Assembly: GCA_964447525.1 (NCBI GenBank) | Contig: CAYUSU010000002.1 | Location: 18,296-82,295 of the forward strand | Length of the DNA: 64,000 nucleotides | Direction: 5' to 3' | Source of the DNA: JAFGDH01 sp964447525 | Lineage (GTDB): Archaea; Aenigmatarchaeota; Aenigmatarchaeia; QMZP01; QMZT01 | Part shown: piece by piece, positions 41,191 to 50,988 of the stretch | How positions within the stretch are numbered: the first letter of the stretch is position 1 | Layout: every line of letters starts with the position of its first letter | Program-made: the position numbers and the translations under genes | Notes under the pieces: model-generated | Database searches by the model: none | What the model saw: only the letters and a program-made list of their open reading frames with translations | What the model was told of the DNA's origin: nothing

Positions 41191-43326
41191 ATGTACTCAC
41201 TGATCATAACCGAAAAACCCAACGCCGCCAAGAGGGTGGCATTCTCGCTTGCCGAAGGAACACCTAAAACCGTTAAGGTGGGGAAGACGTACTGGTTCGA
41301 GTTCACCCGCAAGGGGAAGGAATACAAAGTCGTTCCTGCGGTTGGTCATTTATTCGTTCTCTCTGCCCGCGAATCCGGGGCGAAATGGAAATATCCCGTT
41401 TTCGAGACGGCCTGGAAACCTGTTTTCGAAGCTAGCCGTGGAGGGAAATTCACTAAGCAATATTACGAAAACATAAAGAAGCTCGCCAAGGGTGCGAAGG
41501 AATTCTACAGTGCGACCGACTTCGATATAGAAGGAGAGGTAATATTCTATAACATTCTCAAGCACATAATCGGGAGGGAAGATGCGAAGAGGATGAAATT
41601 CTCCACGCTTACGAAATCTGATCTGGAGGAGGCGTTCGACAACGCTTCAGACCATCTGGTATTCCCGATGCTGGAAGCGGGTCTGGCCAGGCATAACATG
41701 GATTTCCTGTGGGGCATAAACCTATCCCGCGCCCTGACGCTTGGACTGGAACACGTCGGAGGATACTGGACGCTTTCGACGGGAAGGGTGCAGGGACCCA
41801 CGCTTAAGATAATTTACGACAGGGAAAAAGATATAGAGAAATTCGTATCGAAGCCGTTCTGGGAAATCAACCTTAACGGAGAGATTTCCGGAGAGAAGAT
41901 AGAAGCTAACCACGCAGAAGACAAGTTCTGGGAAAAAAGCAAAGCCAATGAGGTATTAAAGAAATGCGAAGACAAAAAAGCGATTGTGGAATCCTTTGAC
42001 GTCTCCCGGCATAAGCAGAATCCACCGTTTCCGTTCGATCTCACGACCCTTCAGAGGGAATCATATTCATTATTCGGCTATTCACCTAAGATGACGCTGG
42101 AAATCGCTCAGGGTCTTTATGAAGCCGCGCTGATTTCGTATCCAAGAACATCAAGCCAGAAGCTTCCGGCGAAGCTTGGGCTGAAGAAGATAATCGAGAA
42201 CATAGGAAAACAGCTAGAATACAGTGACCTGTGCAAGAAACTTCTTGATAAGCCTAAACTTAAGCCAAACGAAGGAAAAAAAGACGATCCGGCCCATCCT
42301 TCTATATTCCCGACTGGAAACAAGCCAAGCAAGATCAGTGCATACCAGAAGAAGCTTTATGATCTCATAGTCAGACGATTTTTATCAGTGTTCAGTGAAG
42401 CTGCTGTCAGGGAGCAGATACGCGTAAAGATTGACGTTAACGGTGAGAAGTTCAGGACATCCGGCACGAGGACAGTCGTTCCGAACTGGATAGAATTTTA
42501 TGGCAAACATGCCAAATTCAGCGAACAGACACTTCCAAAGATGGTGAAGGGAGATGAAATTTCTAAAACTAAAATAACCATGGAAAGCAAGAAAACAAAC
42601 CCTCCCAATAGATACAGCCAGGCTTCAGTTCTCAAAATAATGGAGGATCTCAATCTCGGAACAAAGGCAACCAGGGCGGCAATATTGAATACGCTTTACG
42701 AAAGAGATTATATCCGCGAGAATTCGATACAGGTAACCGCTCTCGGTTCAGCCGTGATAAAAGCGCTGGAAAAGAACTGCCCCGAAATCATTTCCGTGGA
42801 TCTTACCAACAGGTTCGAGGACTACATGGAGGAGATCAGGAAAGGGGAAAGGAAATGGAAGGACGTTGTAAAAGAAGCGGAGACGGAGCTCGGTAAGATA
42901 CTGGATCATTTCAAGAATAAAGAAAAGCAAATAGGCGACGAACTCAAGAAGGGCGTTCAGGAATTCGAGAAATCGATTACGCTTGTTGGTAAATGTGACA
43001 AATGCGATGGTGAGTTAAGGATCATCCATTCCAAGACAACCGGTAAGAAATTCGTGGGATGCACCAATTATCCCGAATGCAATAACGGCTTCTCTCTTCC
43101 TCAGAGAGGCGAAACCAAAGCAATCTCGAAGAAATGCCCGAACTGCGGCCTGTTTTTCGTCAATGTCAAACAGTGGGGCAGGAGGCCATGGAAGCTCTGC
43201 GTACGCTGCGGCTTCGCAACGAAGATCAAACCCAAGGAATTCGTTGACACGCTCGAAGCGAAGGGAATAGACATAGCGAAGGTCAATCATGTCCACGTGG
43301 ACAAAAAACTCGATAAAAGGGACTGA
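41191..43326 (+). CDS. topA: DNA topoisomerase I (type IA)
   Basis: Relaxes negative supercoils. TOPRIM Glu8 (LIITEKPNAAKRVA) and acidic triad ATDFDIEGE (Asp110, Asp112, Glu114); active Tyr317 in ALISYPRTSS. The C-terminus carries Cys-rich zinc modules (CDKCDGEL ... CTNYPEC, then CPNCGLF ... CVRCGF). An ATTTAAA box about 30 nt before ATG 41191 supports this start over 41086. 711 aa. Confidence 0.95.
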   Translation: MYSLIITEKPNAAKRVAFSLAEGTPKTVKVGKTYWFEFTRKGKEYKVVPAVGHLFVLSARESGAKWKYPVFETAWKPVFEASRGGKFTKQYYENIKKLAKGAKEFYSATDFDIEGEVIFYNILKHIIGREDAKRMKFSTLTKSDLEEAFDNASDHLVFPMLEAGLARHNMDFLWGINLSRALTLGLEHVGGYWTLSTGRVQGPTLKIIYDREKDIEKFVSKPFWEINLNGEISGEKIEANHAEDKFWEKSKANEVLKKCEDKKAIVESFDVSRHKQNPPFPFDLTTLQRESYSLFGYSPKMTLEIAQGLYEAALISYPRTSSQKLPAKLGLKKIIENIGKQLEYSDLCKKLLDKPKLKPNEGKKDDPAHPSIFPTGNKPSKISAYQKKLYDLIVRRFLSVFSEAAVREQIRVKIDVNGEKFRTSGTRTVVPNWIEFYGKHAKFSEQTLPKMVKGDEISKTKITMESKKTNPPNRYSQASVLKIMEDLNLGTKATRAAILNTLYERDYIRENSIQVTALGSAVIKALEKNCPEIISVDLTNRFEDYMEEIRKGERKWKDVVKEAETELGKILDHFKNKEKQIGDELKKGVQEFEKSITLVGKCDKCDGELRIIHSKTTGKKFVGCTNYPECNNGFSLPQRGETKAISKKCPNCGLFFVNVKQWGRRPWKLCVRCGFATKIKPKEFVDTLEAKGIDIAKVNHVHVDKKLDKRD

Positions 43327-43328
43327 TT

Positions 43329-44015
43329 CTAGAATATCTTGAAACCGGACGGTTTGATACCGTCTTCAACCAGCATGAATTTGACTGACTTTCCTTCGGC
43401 GATAGATCGGTGCTTCACTACCGAGGCTTTCCTCTCGCTCATTTTACCGGTGTGTTCTATCAGGACGATCGATTTGGACCAGTATTTGATCGAGTCCCCG
43501 CCTATTATGTGGTTTTCCCCGGTGTCCCTCTTTTTGTACAAATGGGACGTTATGATCACCGGGATGTTTTTCTTTCTGGCTATATTCGAAAGGATAGATA
43601 GCTGGATGGAAAGCTCCTTGTTTAATTCCAGCGCTTCCTTGGTGGGGTCAGCGCATTCCAGCCGGTATAGCGCGACAGCGGAATCCAGTATGAGCATGTC
43701 CGGTATTTCGTCCCCGAACGATCGGATGAGCTTGCTCTGATCACTGAAGTCCTTCGGCTCCATGAGTATGATTTTCTTGAATATGTCCTCGTCTTTTGTG
43801 AGCTGTTTTATACGTTCTGACGAAAGTCCGCCTTCCGTATCTATGTAAAGCACCCTCCCGTTGTTCTTTATGCATTCCAAAGCAGCGAGAATGCATATGT
43901 TGGTCTTTCCCACTCCAGGAGGTCCGTAGAAATTGGTGAGCGCTCCTTTCTCTATTCCGCCCACTAGTGAAAGCAATGGTTCGGGCAGAGGGATAGTGTT
44001 TTCGCTCATAGTCAT
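43329..44015 (-). CDS. radB: RadB recombinase paralogue
   Basis: RecA/RadA-family ATPase without the N-terminal HhH domain. Walker A GPPGVGKTNICILAALE, Walker B DMLILDSAVALYRLE, and the C-terminal HIIGGDSIKYWSKSIVLIEH. 228 aa, as in euryarchaeal RadB. Convergent with topA. Confidence 0.92.
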   Translation of the reverse strand: MTMSENTIPLPEPLLSLVGGIEKGALTNFYGPPGVGKTNICILAALECIKNNGRVLYIDTEGGLSSERIKQLTKDEDIFKKIILMEPKDFSDQSKLIRSFGDEIPDMLILDSAVALYRLECADPTKEALELNKELSIQLSILSNIARKKNIPVIITSHLYKKRDTGENHIIGGDSIKYWSKSIVLIEHTGKMSERKASVVKHRSIAEGKSVKFMLVEDGIKPSGFKIF

Positions 44016-44037
44016 AATTAAATCTATTTTTTTTAAA

Positions 44038-44120
44038 CGCCGAGACAGGGATTCGAACCCTGAACCCCGAGAGGGGACTAGCTTTCCAGGCTAGCGCCTT
44101 AACCGTTCAGCCATCTCGGC
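44038..44120 (-). tRNA. tRNA-Ser(GGA), uninterrupted
   Basis: Class II tRNA: acceptor GCCGAGA/TCTCGGC, anticodon stem CTAGC/GCTAG with loop CTGGAAA, variable arm CCCCTCTCGGGG, T-arm CAGGG-TTCGAAT-CCCTG, discriminator G. The only one of six tRNA genes here without an intron. Confidence 0.96.
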
Positions 44121-44147
44121 AGATATAGAATTATCTTAAAACAATCC

Positions 44148-44297
44148 TTATAACTGTTTACCCTTGGATTTGCAGTTAACACATAACCCGGTTTCCTGAT
44201 CAAAACATTTTCTGCATACTATTGCTCCGCATAAATGACATGAAAACGCAGGCATTGCGACGCCATTGCATGCCCTGCAGAGACTTGATAACTCCAT
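44148..44297 (-). CDS. Small zinc-ribbon protein with four CxxC pairs
   Basis: A 49 aa frame begins MELSSLCRACNGVAMPAFSC and continues HLCGAIVCRKC and CVNCKSKG, giving CxxC at residues 7-10, 20-23, 28-31 and 39-42, enough for two zinc sites. GAGGTGAT overlaps the end of the map gene and lies 4-5 nt before this ATG, so it is translated from the map mRNA. Function unknown. Confidence 0.72.
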   Translation of the reverse strand: MELSSLCRACNGVAMPAFSCHLCGAIVCRKCFDQETGLCVNCKSKGKQL

Positions 44298-44301
44298 TGG
44301 A

Positions 44302-45189
44302 TCACCTCGTCGTTACGATAGAAGGATTCCCGACTATGACAGTGTGTTCCGCCTGAGCCACCGGCTTGCCTCTGTTTTCCCTGAGAACCGGATATCCTCT
44401 CAAAGCCTCGACGGTTTCCAGCTGTTTTATGGCGAATGATGTCTTGAAAGGAGAAAACCCTTTCTTTATTATCCATCTCTTGCAGAACGGCATCCCGTTG
44501 TATTCGTCTGCGGAAAGCTCCATTATTTGTCTGGCCTCCTGAAGGCGGACGGGTCTTGGTTGCATGAATGAGAATATCTCGACGGGTTCCGAATCCTTTA
44601 CCGTACCGTTGCTCTCGAGAACGAAAGGTTCAAGAGCTACGACCATCCCCTCGTCTAATATATCGCCGGAATCATGGTCCACGTTAGGTATCTTGGGAGG
44701 TCCGTGTATTACGTATTGGTCCAGACCATGGCCGGTGAGGTTGATCACGACCCCCAGTCCTGCTTTTTCCACGACTTCGTTGATGGCCTTGCTTATTTCC
44801 GTCACCCTTACTCCGGGTTTTATCACCTTTATTCCGGCTTCCAGCGCCTCTTCCGCTACCTTGACCATTCCGTTCTTTTCCGAACAGTATGTGTATGCGT
44901 GATCTGATACGTAACCGTCAATCTGAACTCCGACGTCTATCTTGACAACATCACCAGGCTTGATTTCGGTCTGGTCGTTCGAGGAAGGCGTGTAATGAGC
45001 TGTTATGTCGTTTATTCCGATGTTCACAGGGAATGCGGGTTTCCCGCCGAGTTCCTCTATCTTCTTCTCTATGAACTCTGCCAGATCAAGTATCTTCATT
45101 CCCGGTTTAATTGTTTTGAGAACTTCCTCCCTTACCTGGGAGTTTATCTTTCCCGCTTTTTTGTAGCTTTCCAGAACCTTTGAATCCAT
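44302..45189 (-). CDS. map: Methionine aminopeptidase, type II
   Basis: Removes N-terminal Met. Metal ligands lie in VVKIDVGVQIDGYVSDHAYT, LTGHGLDQYVIHGPP, VVALEPFV and VAQAEHTVIV. The 60-residue helical insert between them (EIFSFMQPRPVRLQEARQIM) is the type II mark. 295 aa. Confidence 0.95.
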   Translation of the reverse strand: MDSKVLESYKKAGKINSQVREEVLKTIKPGMKILDLAEFIEKKIEELGGKPAFPVNIGINDITAHYTPSSNDQTEIKPGDVVKIDVGVQIDGYVSDHAYTYCSEKNGMVKVAEEALEAGIKVIKPGVRVTEISKAINEVVEKAGLGVVINLTGHGLDQYVIHGPPKIPNVDHDSGDILDEGMVVALEPFVLESNGTVKDSEPVEIFSFMQPRPVRLQEARQIMELSADEYNGMPFCKRWIIKKGFSPFKTSFAIKQLETVEALRGYPVLRENRGKPVAQAEHTVIVGNPSIVTTR

Positions 45190-45222
45190 ATTATTTGTAT
45201 AGAAGCCGATATAATAAAAAGA

Positions 45223-45804
45223 TCACGTTGATATCCTGAAAATCCCAAGGACCTTCCTGTACAGGTACATGAGCTTGATCGAAGAGAACATCCCTATGAG
45301 GGAGAATATGAACATTATCACAAACAGCGACCGGAACCCGAATACAGAAGCCACGATACCCCCGAATATCGCCGCGAATGCCGTCATTATATAATACATG
45401 GCTTCCCAGTCGGCCCATTCCGATGCTTCCTTCCCTTTATCCAGGAATCTCGTGTACATTGAATCGTAGGCGGGGATGTTCAGAGCTCCTCCTAACCCCA
45501 ATATAAACTGTACGACCAGAAGTGATGGCTGGTTGTAAACGAAAACGTATCCAAGATAACCCAGAGCTCTTATGGCATAGCCCAGTATGATTATCCTTTC
45601 CTTGTGCTTGAGCCTGTCTTCCCACCTTCCGATCAGGAACACTATTATTCCCATGGTGAGCATGAACACCGCCCATGCGGAGCTGGCGTCAAGCAGGTTC
45701 CCGCCTATCTCATCCACGAAAACCGCATATATGGGTCCAAGCATCCCTGCCGCTATCGTGAAGCACGCTTCTGCAAAAAGAAGAACTTTCAGTCCGGCCT
45801 TCAT
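45223..45804 (-). CDS. Half-size MFS-like membrane protein
   Basis: From ATG 45804 the 193 aa product has six hydrophobic segments and MFS-like text (GRWEDRLKHKERIIILGYAI; LGLGGALNIPAYDSMYTRFL). A normal MFS transporter has twelve helices; no second half is adjacent, so it is either a genuine 6-TM half protein acting as a dimer or a remnant. Substrate unknown. Confidence 0.75.
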   Translation of the reverse strand: MKAGLKVLLFAEACFTIAAGMLGPIYAVFVDEIGGNLLDASSAWAVFMLTMGIIVFLIGRWEDRLKHKERIIILGYAIRALGYLGYVFVYNQPSLLVVQFILGLGGALNIPAYDSMYTRFLDKGKEASEWADWEAMYYIMTAFAAIFGGIVASVFGFRSLFVIMFIFSLIGMFSSIKLMYLYRKVLGIFRIST

Positions 45805-45860
45805 AATAATATCTTGTCTGATCGAATAAAAAAGAAAAATAGAAAAAAAATGGAAGGGGT

Positions 45861-47066
45861 TTATACTCCCGCTTCCTGACGAAGCGTCTCTGCTTTGTCC
45901 GTCTTTTCCCATGTGAACTCAGGTTCGTTCCTTCCGAAATGACCGAATGCCGCTGTCTTCCTGTAGATCGGTCTCCTGAGATCCAGATGGTTTATTATTC
46001 CTGAAGGTGTCAAAGGGAAATTCTTTCTGATCAACTGAATTATCTTCTCATCGGATACCTTTCCCGTTCCGAAAGTATTGACGTTGACGGAAACCGGTTC
46101 CGGGTATCCTATCGCGTAAGCCAATTGTATTTCACACTTGTTCGCAAGTCCTGCCGAAACAATGTTCTTGGCTATGTATCTTGACATGTATGCTGCTGAT
46201 CTGTCCACTTTGGAAGGATCTTTTCCGGAGAACGCTCCTCCTCCGTGCCTTCCGATCCCTCCGTATGTGTCCACTATTATCTTCCTTCCGGTCAGACCGG
46301 CGTCAGCGTAAGGACCTCCACGGACGAATGAACCGGTTGGATTGACGTAGAATTTCGTTTCGTTGTCTATCCACTGGCCGCAAATGGGTCTTATGACTTT
46401 TTCAATAATATCGTTTTTGATGTTTTCGTGTTCTATCCCTTCGTCATGCTGAGACGAAACGACCACGGCGTCTACCCTTAGCGGTTTGCCTTCTTTGTCA
46501 TACTCGACCGTTACCTGACTCTTTCCGTCAGGCCTGAGATAATTTATAATTTTCTGTTCCCTTGCTTCAGTGAGCTTTTTGCAGAGCTTGTGTGCAAGTA
46601 CGATCGTGAGAGGCATTAATTCAGGGCACTCGTCACTCGCGTATCCGAACATCATTCCCTGATCACCTGCACCTTGTTCTTTGTGAAGTCCCTGCCCTTC
46701 GGAGACCCCCTGCGATATGTCAGGGGACTGTTCTGTTATTTGTGTCCATACGGTGCATGTCTCGTGTTCTATGCCGTATTCCGATTTAGTATAACCTATA
46801 TCCCGGATGGTTTCTCTTATCACCAGTGGTATGTCAACGTATGCATCCGTCGTGATCTCCCCGAAAACCATTACCCCTCCGTTTTTAGTTCCGCATTCGC
46901 ACGCGACCCTAGCATTAGGATCTTTCGCGTATATCGCATCCAGTATTGCGTCGCTTATGCAATCACACATCTTATCAGGATGCCCTGCCGTAACAGATTC
47001 GGATGTAAGCAGAATCTTTTCTTTATGAGCCTTTTGCTCAACTTCGTTTTCGTCCAACACCGCCAT
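45861..47066 (-). CDS. metK: S-adenosylmethionine synthetase, bacterial type
   Basis: Makes SAM from ATP and methionine. Signatures ESVTAGHPDKMCDCISDAIL, KEQGAGDQGMMFGYA and GRHGGGAFSGKDPSKVDRSA are those of the bacterial/eukaryotic MetK family, not of the unrelated-looking archaeal MAT. 401 aa, full length. Possible acquisition from bacteria. Confidence 0.96.
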   Translation of the reverse strand: MAVLDENEVEQKAHKEKILLTSESVTAGHPDKMCDCISDAILDAIYAKDPNARVACECGTKNGGVMVFGEITTDAYVDIPLVIRETIRDIGYTKSEYGIEHETCTVWTQITEQSPDISQGVSEGQGLHKEQGAGDQGMMFGYASDECPELMPLTIVLAHKLCKKLTEAREQKIINYLRPDGKSQVTVEYDKEGKPLRVDAVVVSSQHDEGIEHENIKNDIIEKVIRPICGQWIDNETKFYVNPTGSFVRGGPYADAGLTGRKIIVDTYGGIGRHGGGAFSGKDPSKVDRSAAYMSRYIAKNIVSAGLANKCEIQLAYAIGYPEPVSVNVNTFGTGKVSDEKIIQLIRKNFPLTPSGIINHLDLRRPIYRKTAAFGHFGRNEPEFTWEKTDKAETLRQEAGV

Positions 47067-47222
47067 AGTAAAACCTCCTACACCTTATGGTCATATAATT
47101 GATTTAGTTAGACAACTTGTATCTTTATCATCAAATTGTCAATCATATAATAGTCAAAATTGGTTGAAATTATATATATAACTATTTATATATTATTTGA
47201 TAAAATTATAACTGTGAGGAAT

Positions 47223-47756
47223 ATGTTGATAACAGGAGAAATGATAAAAAAAACGAGAATTGAGGCAGGGCTTTCCCAGACCGAGCTGGCGAAACTTGCC
47301 GGCGTCTCTCAGGCGCACGTTGCCAAGATAGAGAACGGGAATGTTGATCCCAGACTATCGACGGTGAACAAGATAATGTTCGTCCTGAGCAAGAACAAGC
47401 GTACGATTCTGTGCGGCGAGATAATGAACGAGCACATAATCCACGCGAGCCCCGAAGATCAGCTCACAAAGATCATCTCAGTGATGAAGTCTTCCGGTAT
47501 ATCTCAGATGCCGGTCATGAAGGGCAAAACGCAGATAGGTAGCATACGCGAGCATACGCTGATACACAACGCCCATCGGAACCTGAGGATGCTGAAAGTG
47601 AATGATATAATGGACAAACCTTTCCCTATTGTTGATGTGAATGATCCCATTGAGATCCTCATGCCTTTGTTGGATTTCCACCCTGCGATACTCGTGGAAG
47701 ACGCAGGCAAGACAAAAGGGATCATCACGAAATCCGATTTATTGGAAGTTAAATGA
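47223..47756 (+). CDS. XRE-family regulator with two CBS domains
   Basis: HTH at the start (MIKKTRIEAGLSQTELAKLA then GVSQAHVAKIENG), then paired CBS motifs (EIMNEHIIHASPEDQLTKII; VNDIMDKPFPIVDVNDPIEI) that usually bind adenosyl ligands such as AMP or SAM. ATG 47223 has a GAGG ahead of it. It is divergent from metK across an AT-rich region, so control of metK by SAM is a reasonable guess. 177 aa. Confidence 0.88.
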   Translation: MLITGEMIKKTRIEAGLSQTELAKLAGVSQAHVAKIENGNVDPRLSTVNKIMFVLSKNKRTILCGEIMNEHIIHASPEDQLTKIISVMKSSGISQMPVMKGKTQIGSIREHTLIHNAHRNLRMLKVNDIMDKPFPIVDVNDPIEILMPLLDFHPAILVEDAGKTKGIITKSDLLEVK

Positions 47757-47786
47757 GGATAAAAAATTTAACAACTTGTTTTTTTC

Positions 47787-48065
47787 ATGCTGAACATAAT
47801 CATGGATTATACAAACATGGATAGATCATTTACTGGAATGGATCAGGCGTTAAAAAGGGATAGACAAAGAATTGCTCACATCAAACACAACAATAGACCC
47901 GCAGATACGGATTCATTGATAATAACTGCATATAACGGAATATTCACTGATTCTATTATTTATTATCTCCAATACGGAAAAAAGCTAGATGTTGGAATAC
48001 TTCCCATAGGACCCGAAAAAAGATATTGTCACGAAGCCCTTCCCCTTTTGAATCATTCCTTATAA
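47787..48065 (+). CDS. Hypothetical protein
   Basis: Not recognised. 92 aa from ATG 47787 (ATG 47802 also possible). Contains DRSFTGMDQALKRDRQRIAH and SLIITAYNGIFTDSIIYYLQ; no membrane segment or known motif. Confidence 0.5.
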   Translation: MLNIIMDYTNMDRSFTGMDQALKRDRQRIAHIKHNNRPADTDSLIITAYNGIFTDSIIYYLQYGKKLDVGILPIGPEKRYCHEALPLLNHSL

Positions 48066-48139
48066 CTTTTTAATCTTCGTGTATGTTATATATAGCGCCG
48101 AAGGTACGAAGCTATATCCCGCGTTTTGGACGTGTTATA

Positions 48140-50986
48140 ATGGTATGGAAATTATTTTCGAAGGAAATGCAGGACGCCATTAAAGAGAGAGGATTCGATA
48201 AACCCACGTCCATCCAGAGTCAGGGTATACCTCCAATCATTAAAGGCGAAAATACGCTGCTGATCGCTCCGACCGGTGTGGGGAAGACGGAAAGCGTTAT
48301 GTTCCCGATTTTTGACGAGTTCGTAAAGGACAGAAAGAAAAGGGAGCTGAAGCCGATTTCCATCCTTTACATCACTCCTTTGAAATCCCTCAACCGCGAT
48401 TTGCTGAAAAGGATAATGTGGTGGTCTGAAAGGCTGGATTTTGACGTATCAGTAAGGCACGGGGATACCTCGCAGTACGAAAGGACGATGCAGGCAGCCA
48501 ACCCCGCTGATATGTTCATTACCACACCCGAAACACTGCAGGCGATACTCGTGGGAAGCAAAATGAGAGAGCACCTAAGGAACGTGAGATGGATCGTGAT
48601 CGATGAAGTCCACGAACTTGTTAGCAGCAAGAGGGGCGTTCAGCTATCAACAGGGATGGAACGGCTCAAGAATCTGATCTCACCGAATAACAAGCGGGGA
48701 CTGCAAATAGTGGGATTATCCGCGACAGTGGGATCTCCGGAAAAAGTGGCTGAATTCATAACCGCCGGGGGTAAGTGCAGGATAATAAATGCGGAAGAGA
48801 ACAAAAAAGTGGACATAAAAGTCGAATCACCGAGACCCGTTACCAATGACAGGAAGGTTTCCGATAACATATTCGTACCAACTGAGACAGTCGCCCGCCT
48901 GAGGAGGATAAACGACCTCATACAAAAAAATAGCAGCGTTCTCACATTCACGAATACCCGCCAGTTTGCCGAGGTACTTTCGTCCCGGTTAAAAGTCATG
49001 GACAAATCGCTTTCGATAGAAACTCACCATTCTTCCCTTTCCAAGCATGTCAGGATAGAGGCAGAAGACAGATTCAAGAATCAGAAGCTGAAATCGCTGG
49101 TGTGCACAAGTTCTCTGGAACTAGGGATAGACATAGGTTCGATTGATCTCGTTCTCCAGTACATGTCGCCGAGGCAGGTTTCCAAACTTTTGCAGAGGGT
49201 CGGAAGGTCCGGCCACACGATAACGAAGGAAACCAACGGTATAATCATATCAACGGACAGCGAGGACTGTTTCGAGAGCACGATAGTAGCGAAACTGGGG
49301 AAGGAACGTAAGATAGAGAATACCGATATTTACGGCAAATCTCTCGACGTTCTGGGGCATCAGATAGTTGGACTCGCGCTGGAAGAATACAACATCCCTC
49401 TGGACAAAGCATACAATATCATAAAGAAAGCCATACCGTTCAGGAACCTTACCAGAGACGAATTCATAAACGTTGCCAGACTCATGCAGAAGCTGGGATA
49501 TATTTGGGTCGGATCAAAATTCGACGATTGCGTCACGCTCCGCAGAAGGAAGGACTCCTGGATTTACTATTACCAGAACCTTTCCACAATCCCTGACGTC
49601 AAGAACTACAGGATAATCGACATAGTAACCAACAAGCCGGTCGGGACGCTGGACGCAGAATTCATCGCATTGCACGGAGTTCCCGGGACGTCTTTCATAG
49701 TGAAGGGCCAGTCATGGAAAATAATTGATGTCGGAGAAAGGGACATCATGGTGGAACCTGAAAGCAACATACAGGCCGCCATACCGGCATGGGAAGGAGA
49801 GTTGATTCCGGTACCTTTCGATGTCGCGCAGGGAGTTGGAAGGCTGAGGAAAGAGATTGCAGACATGATCACTTCAAAAGAAGAACAGAAAAATATCATC
49901 AAAAGAATAACGGAAGACTACCCTGTAACCAGCGACGTTGCTCTCAAGATGTACAAATCCATTGCGAAGCAGCTCAAGTTCGGATTAGTGCCGGATCACA
50001 GAAACGTGCTGGCGGAATACTGGGAGGACCATGTCGTCCTTCATACGCATTTCGGGTCACTGGTAAACGAGACTATCGGAAGGGTGTTGGCAATGTTGCT
50101 TACCAATAAAATAGGCTCGGTAGGTCTGCAAACTGATCCGTACAGAATAATGATAAAGGTCCCGGGATACCAGTACAAGGAAGTGGTAAATACCTTCATG
50201 GGGATGGGTCCTTCCGAGATTCGGGGACTTCTCGAAATTTCTCTTCCGAACGAGGAGATATTCACATGGCGTTTCATCCACGTTTCCCAGAGACTGGGTA
50301 TTATAGCTAGGAATGCTGATTACGGGAAGGCTTATTTCAGGAAGATCATAGAGGTCTATTTTAAGCAGCCTCCTTACTTAGAAGCGCTGCACGAGATATT
50401 TCAGGAGAAGCTGGACGTCGAAAAATCGATGGAAATCATGGAAATGATCTACGATGGTAAGATAAAGATAAAAACAATGCAGGGTCTTTCCCCTCTGGGT
50501 GAAGCCGGATTGTCCAGAAAATTCGAAATAGTCGCCCCAAAAAAACCAGACAGGGAAATATTCGATCTCTTCAAGAAACGCCTCCTATCCACAAAAATGG
50601 GCCTGGTTTGCATGAACTGCGGAGAAATCTTTTCTTCTTATTCCATAGAAAACATTCCGGATGAAATAAAATGCAGACAATGCGCCGCAAAACTGATAGG
50701 ATACGCCCCGCAGAGATACGTCAGGGAAGCGAGCAAGATGGTTAAGAAATTCCTAAAAGGAGGGGATTTGGACAAGGAAGAGAAAAAACATCACAAGATG
50801 ATGATGGACTCCGCTTCGATGGTACTCAATCACGGGAAGGACGCCGTGCTCGTCCTAGCAGGGAGAGGCGTTGGTCCAAAGACCGCTGGAAGAATAATCA
50901 GGAAGAACGTCAAAGACGATGATCTGCTGGCGGCGATACTGGAAGAGGAAAAAAGATTCGCCAGAACGAAGAGGTTCTGGAAATAA
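48140..50986 (+). CDS. Lhr-family superfamily 2 DNA helicase
   Basis: Large helicase-related protein involved in repair. Motif I LLIAPTGVGKTESVMFP, motif II WIVIDEVHELVSSKRGVQL, motif III GLSATVGS, motif VI LLQRVGRSGHTIT. The C-terminal third has a winged-helix/Lhr core and a zinc motif (CMNCGEIFSS ... CRQCAAKLIGY). From ATG 48140, 948 aa. Confidence 0.92.
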   Translation: MVWKLFSKEMQDAIKERGFDKPTSIQSQGIPPIIKGENTLLIAPTGVGKTESVMFPIFDEFVKDRKKRELKPISILYITPLKSLNRDLLKRIMWWSERLDFDVSVRHGDTSQYERTMQAANPADMFITTPETLQAILVGSKMREHLRNVRWIVIDEVHELVSSKRGVQLSTGMERLKNLISPNNKRGLQIVGLSATVGSPEKVAEFITAGGKCRIINAEENKKVDIKVESPRPVTNDRKVSDNIFVPTETVARLRRINDLIQKNSSVLTFTNTRQFAEVLSSRLKVMDKSLSIETHHSSLSKHVRIEAEDRFKNQKLKSLVCTSSLELGIDIGSIDLVLQYMSPRQVSKLLQRVGRSGHTITKETNGIIISTDSEDCFESTIVAKLGKERKIENTDIYGKSLDVLGHQIVGLALEEYNIPLDKAYNIIKKAIPFRNLTRDEFINVARLMQKLGYIWVGSKFDDCVTLRRRKDSWIYYYQNLSTIPDVKNYRIIDIVTNKPVGTLDAEFIALHGVPGTSFIVKGQSWKIIDVGERDIMVEPESNIQAAIPAWEGELIPVPFDVAQGVGRLRKEIADMITSKEEQKNIIKRITEDYPVTSDVALKMYKSIAKQLKFGLVPDHRNVLAEYWEDHVVLHTHFGSLVNETIGRVLAMLLTNKIGSVGLQTDPYRIMIKVPGYQYKEVVNTFMGMGPSEIRGLLEISLPNEEIFTWRFIHVSQRLGIIARNADYGKAYFRKIIEVYFKQPPYLEALHEIFQEKLDVEKSMEIMEMIYDGKIKIKTMQGLSPLGEAGLSRKFEIVAPKKPDREIFDLFKKRLLSTKMGLVCMNCGEIFSSYSIENIPDEIKCRQCAAKLIGYAPQRYVREASKMVKKFLKGGDLDKEEKKHHKMMMDSASMVLNHGKDAVLVLAGRGVGPKTAGRIIRKNVKDDDLLAAILEEEKRFARTKRFWK

Positions 50987-50988
50987 AC

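Noticed and set aside
45223..45804. Half-MFS gene as a frameshifted full transporter
   Set aside because: No second half was found in any frame directly upstream or downstream, so a frameshift is not supported.
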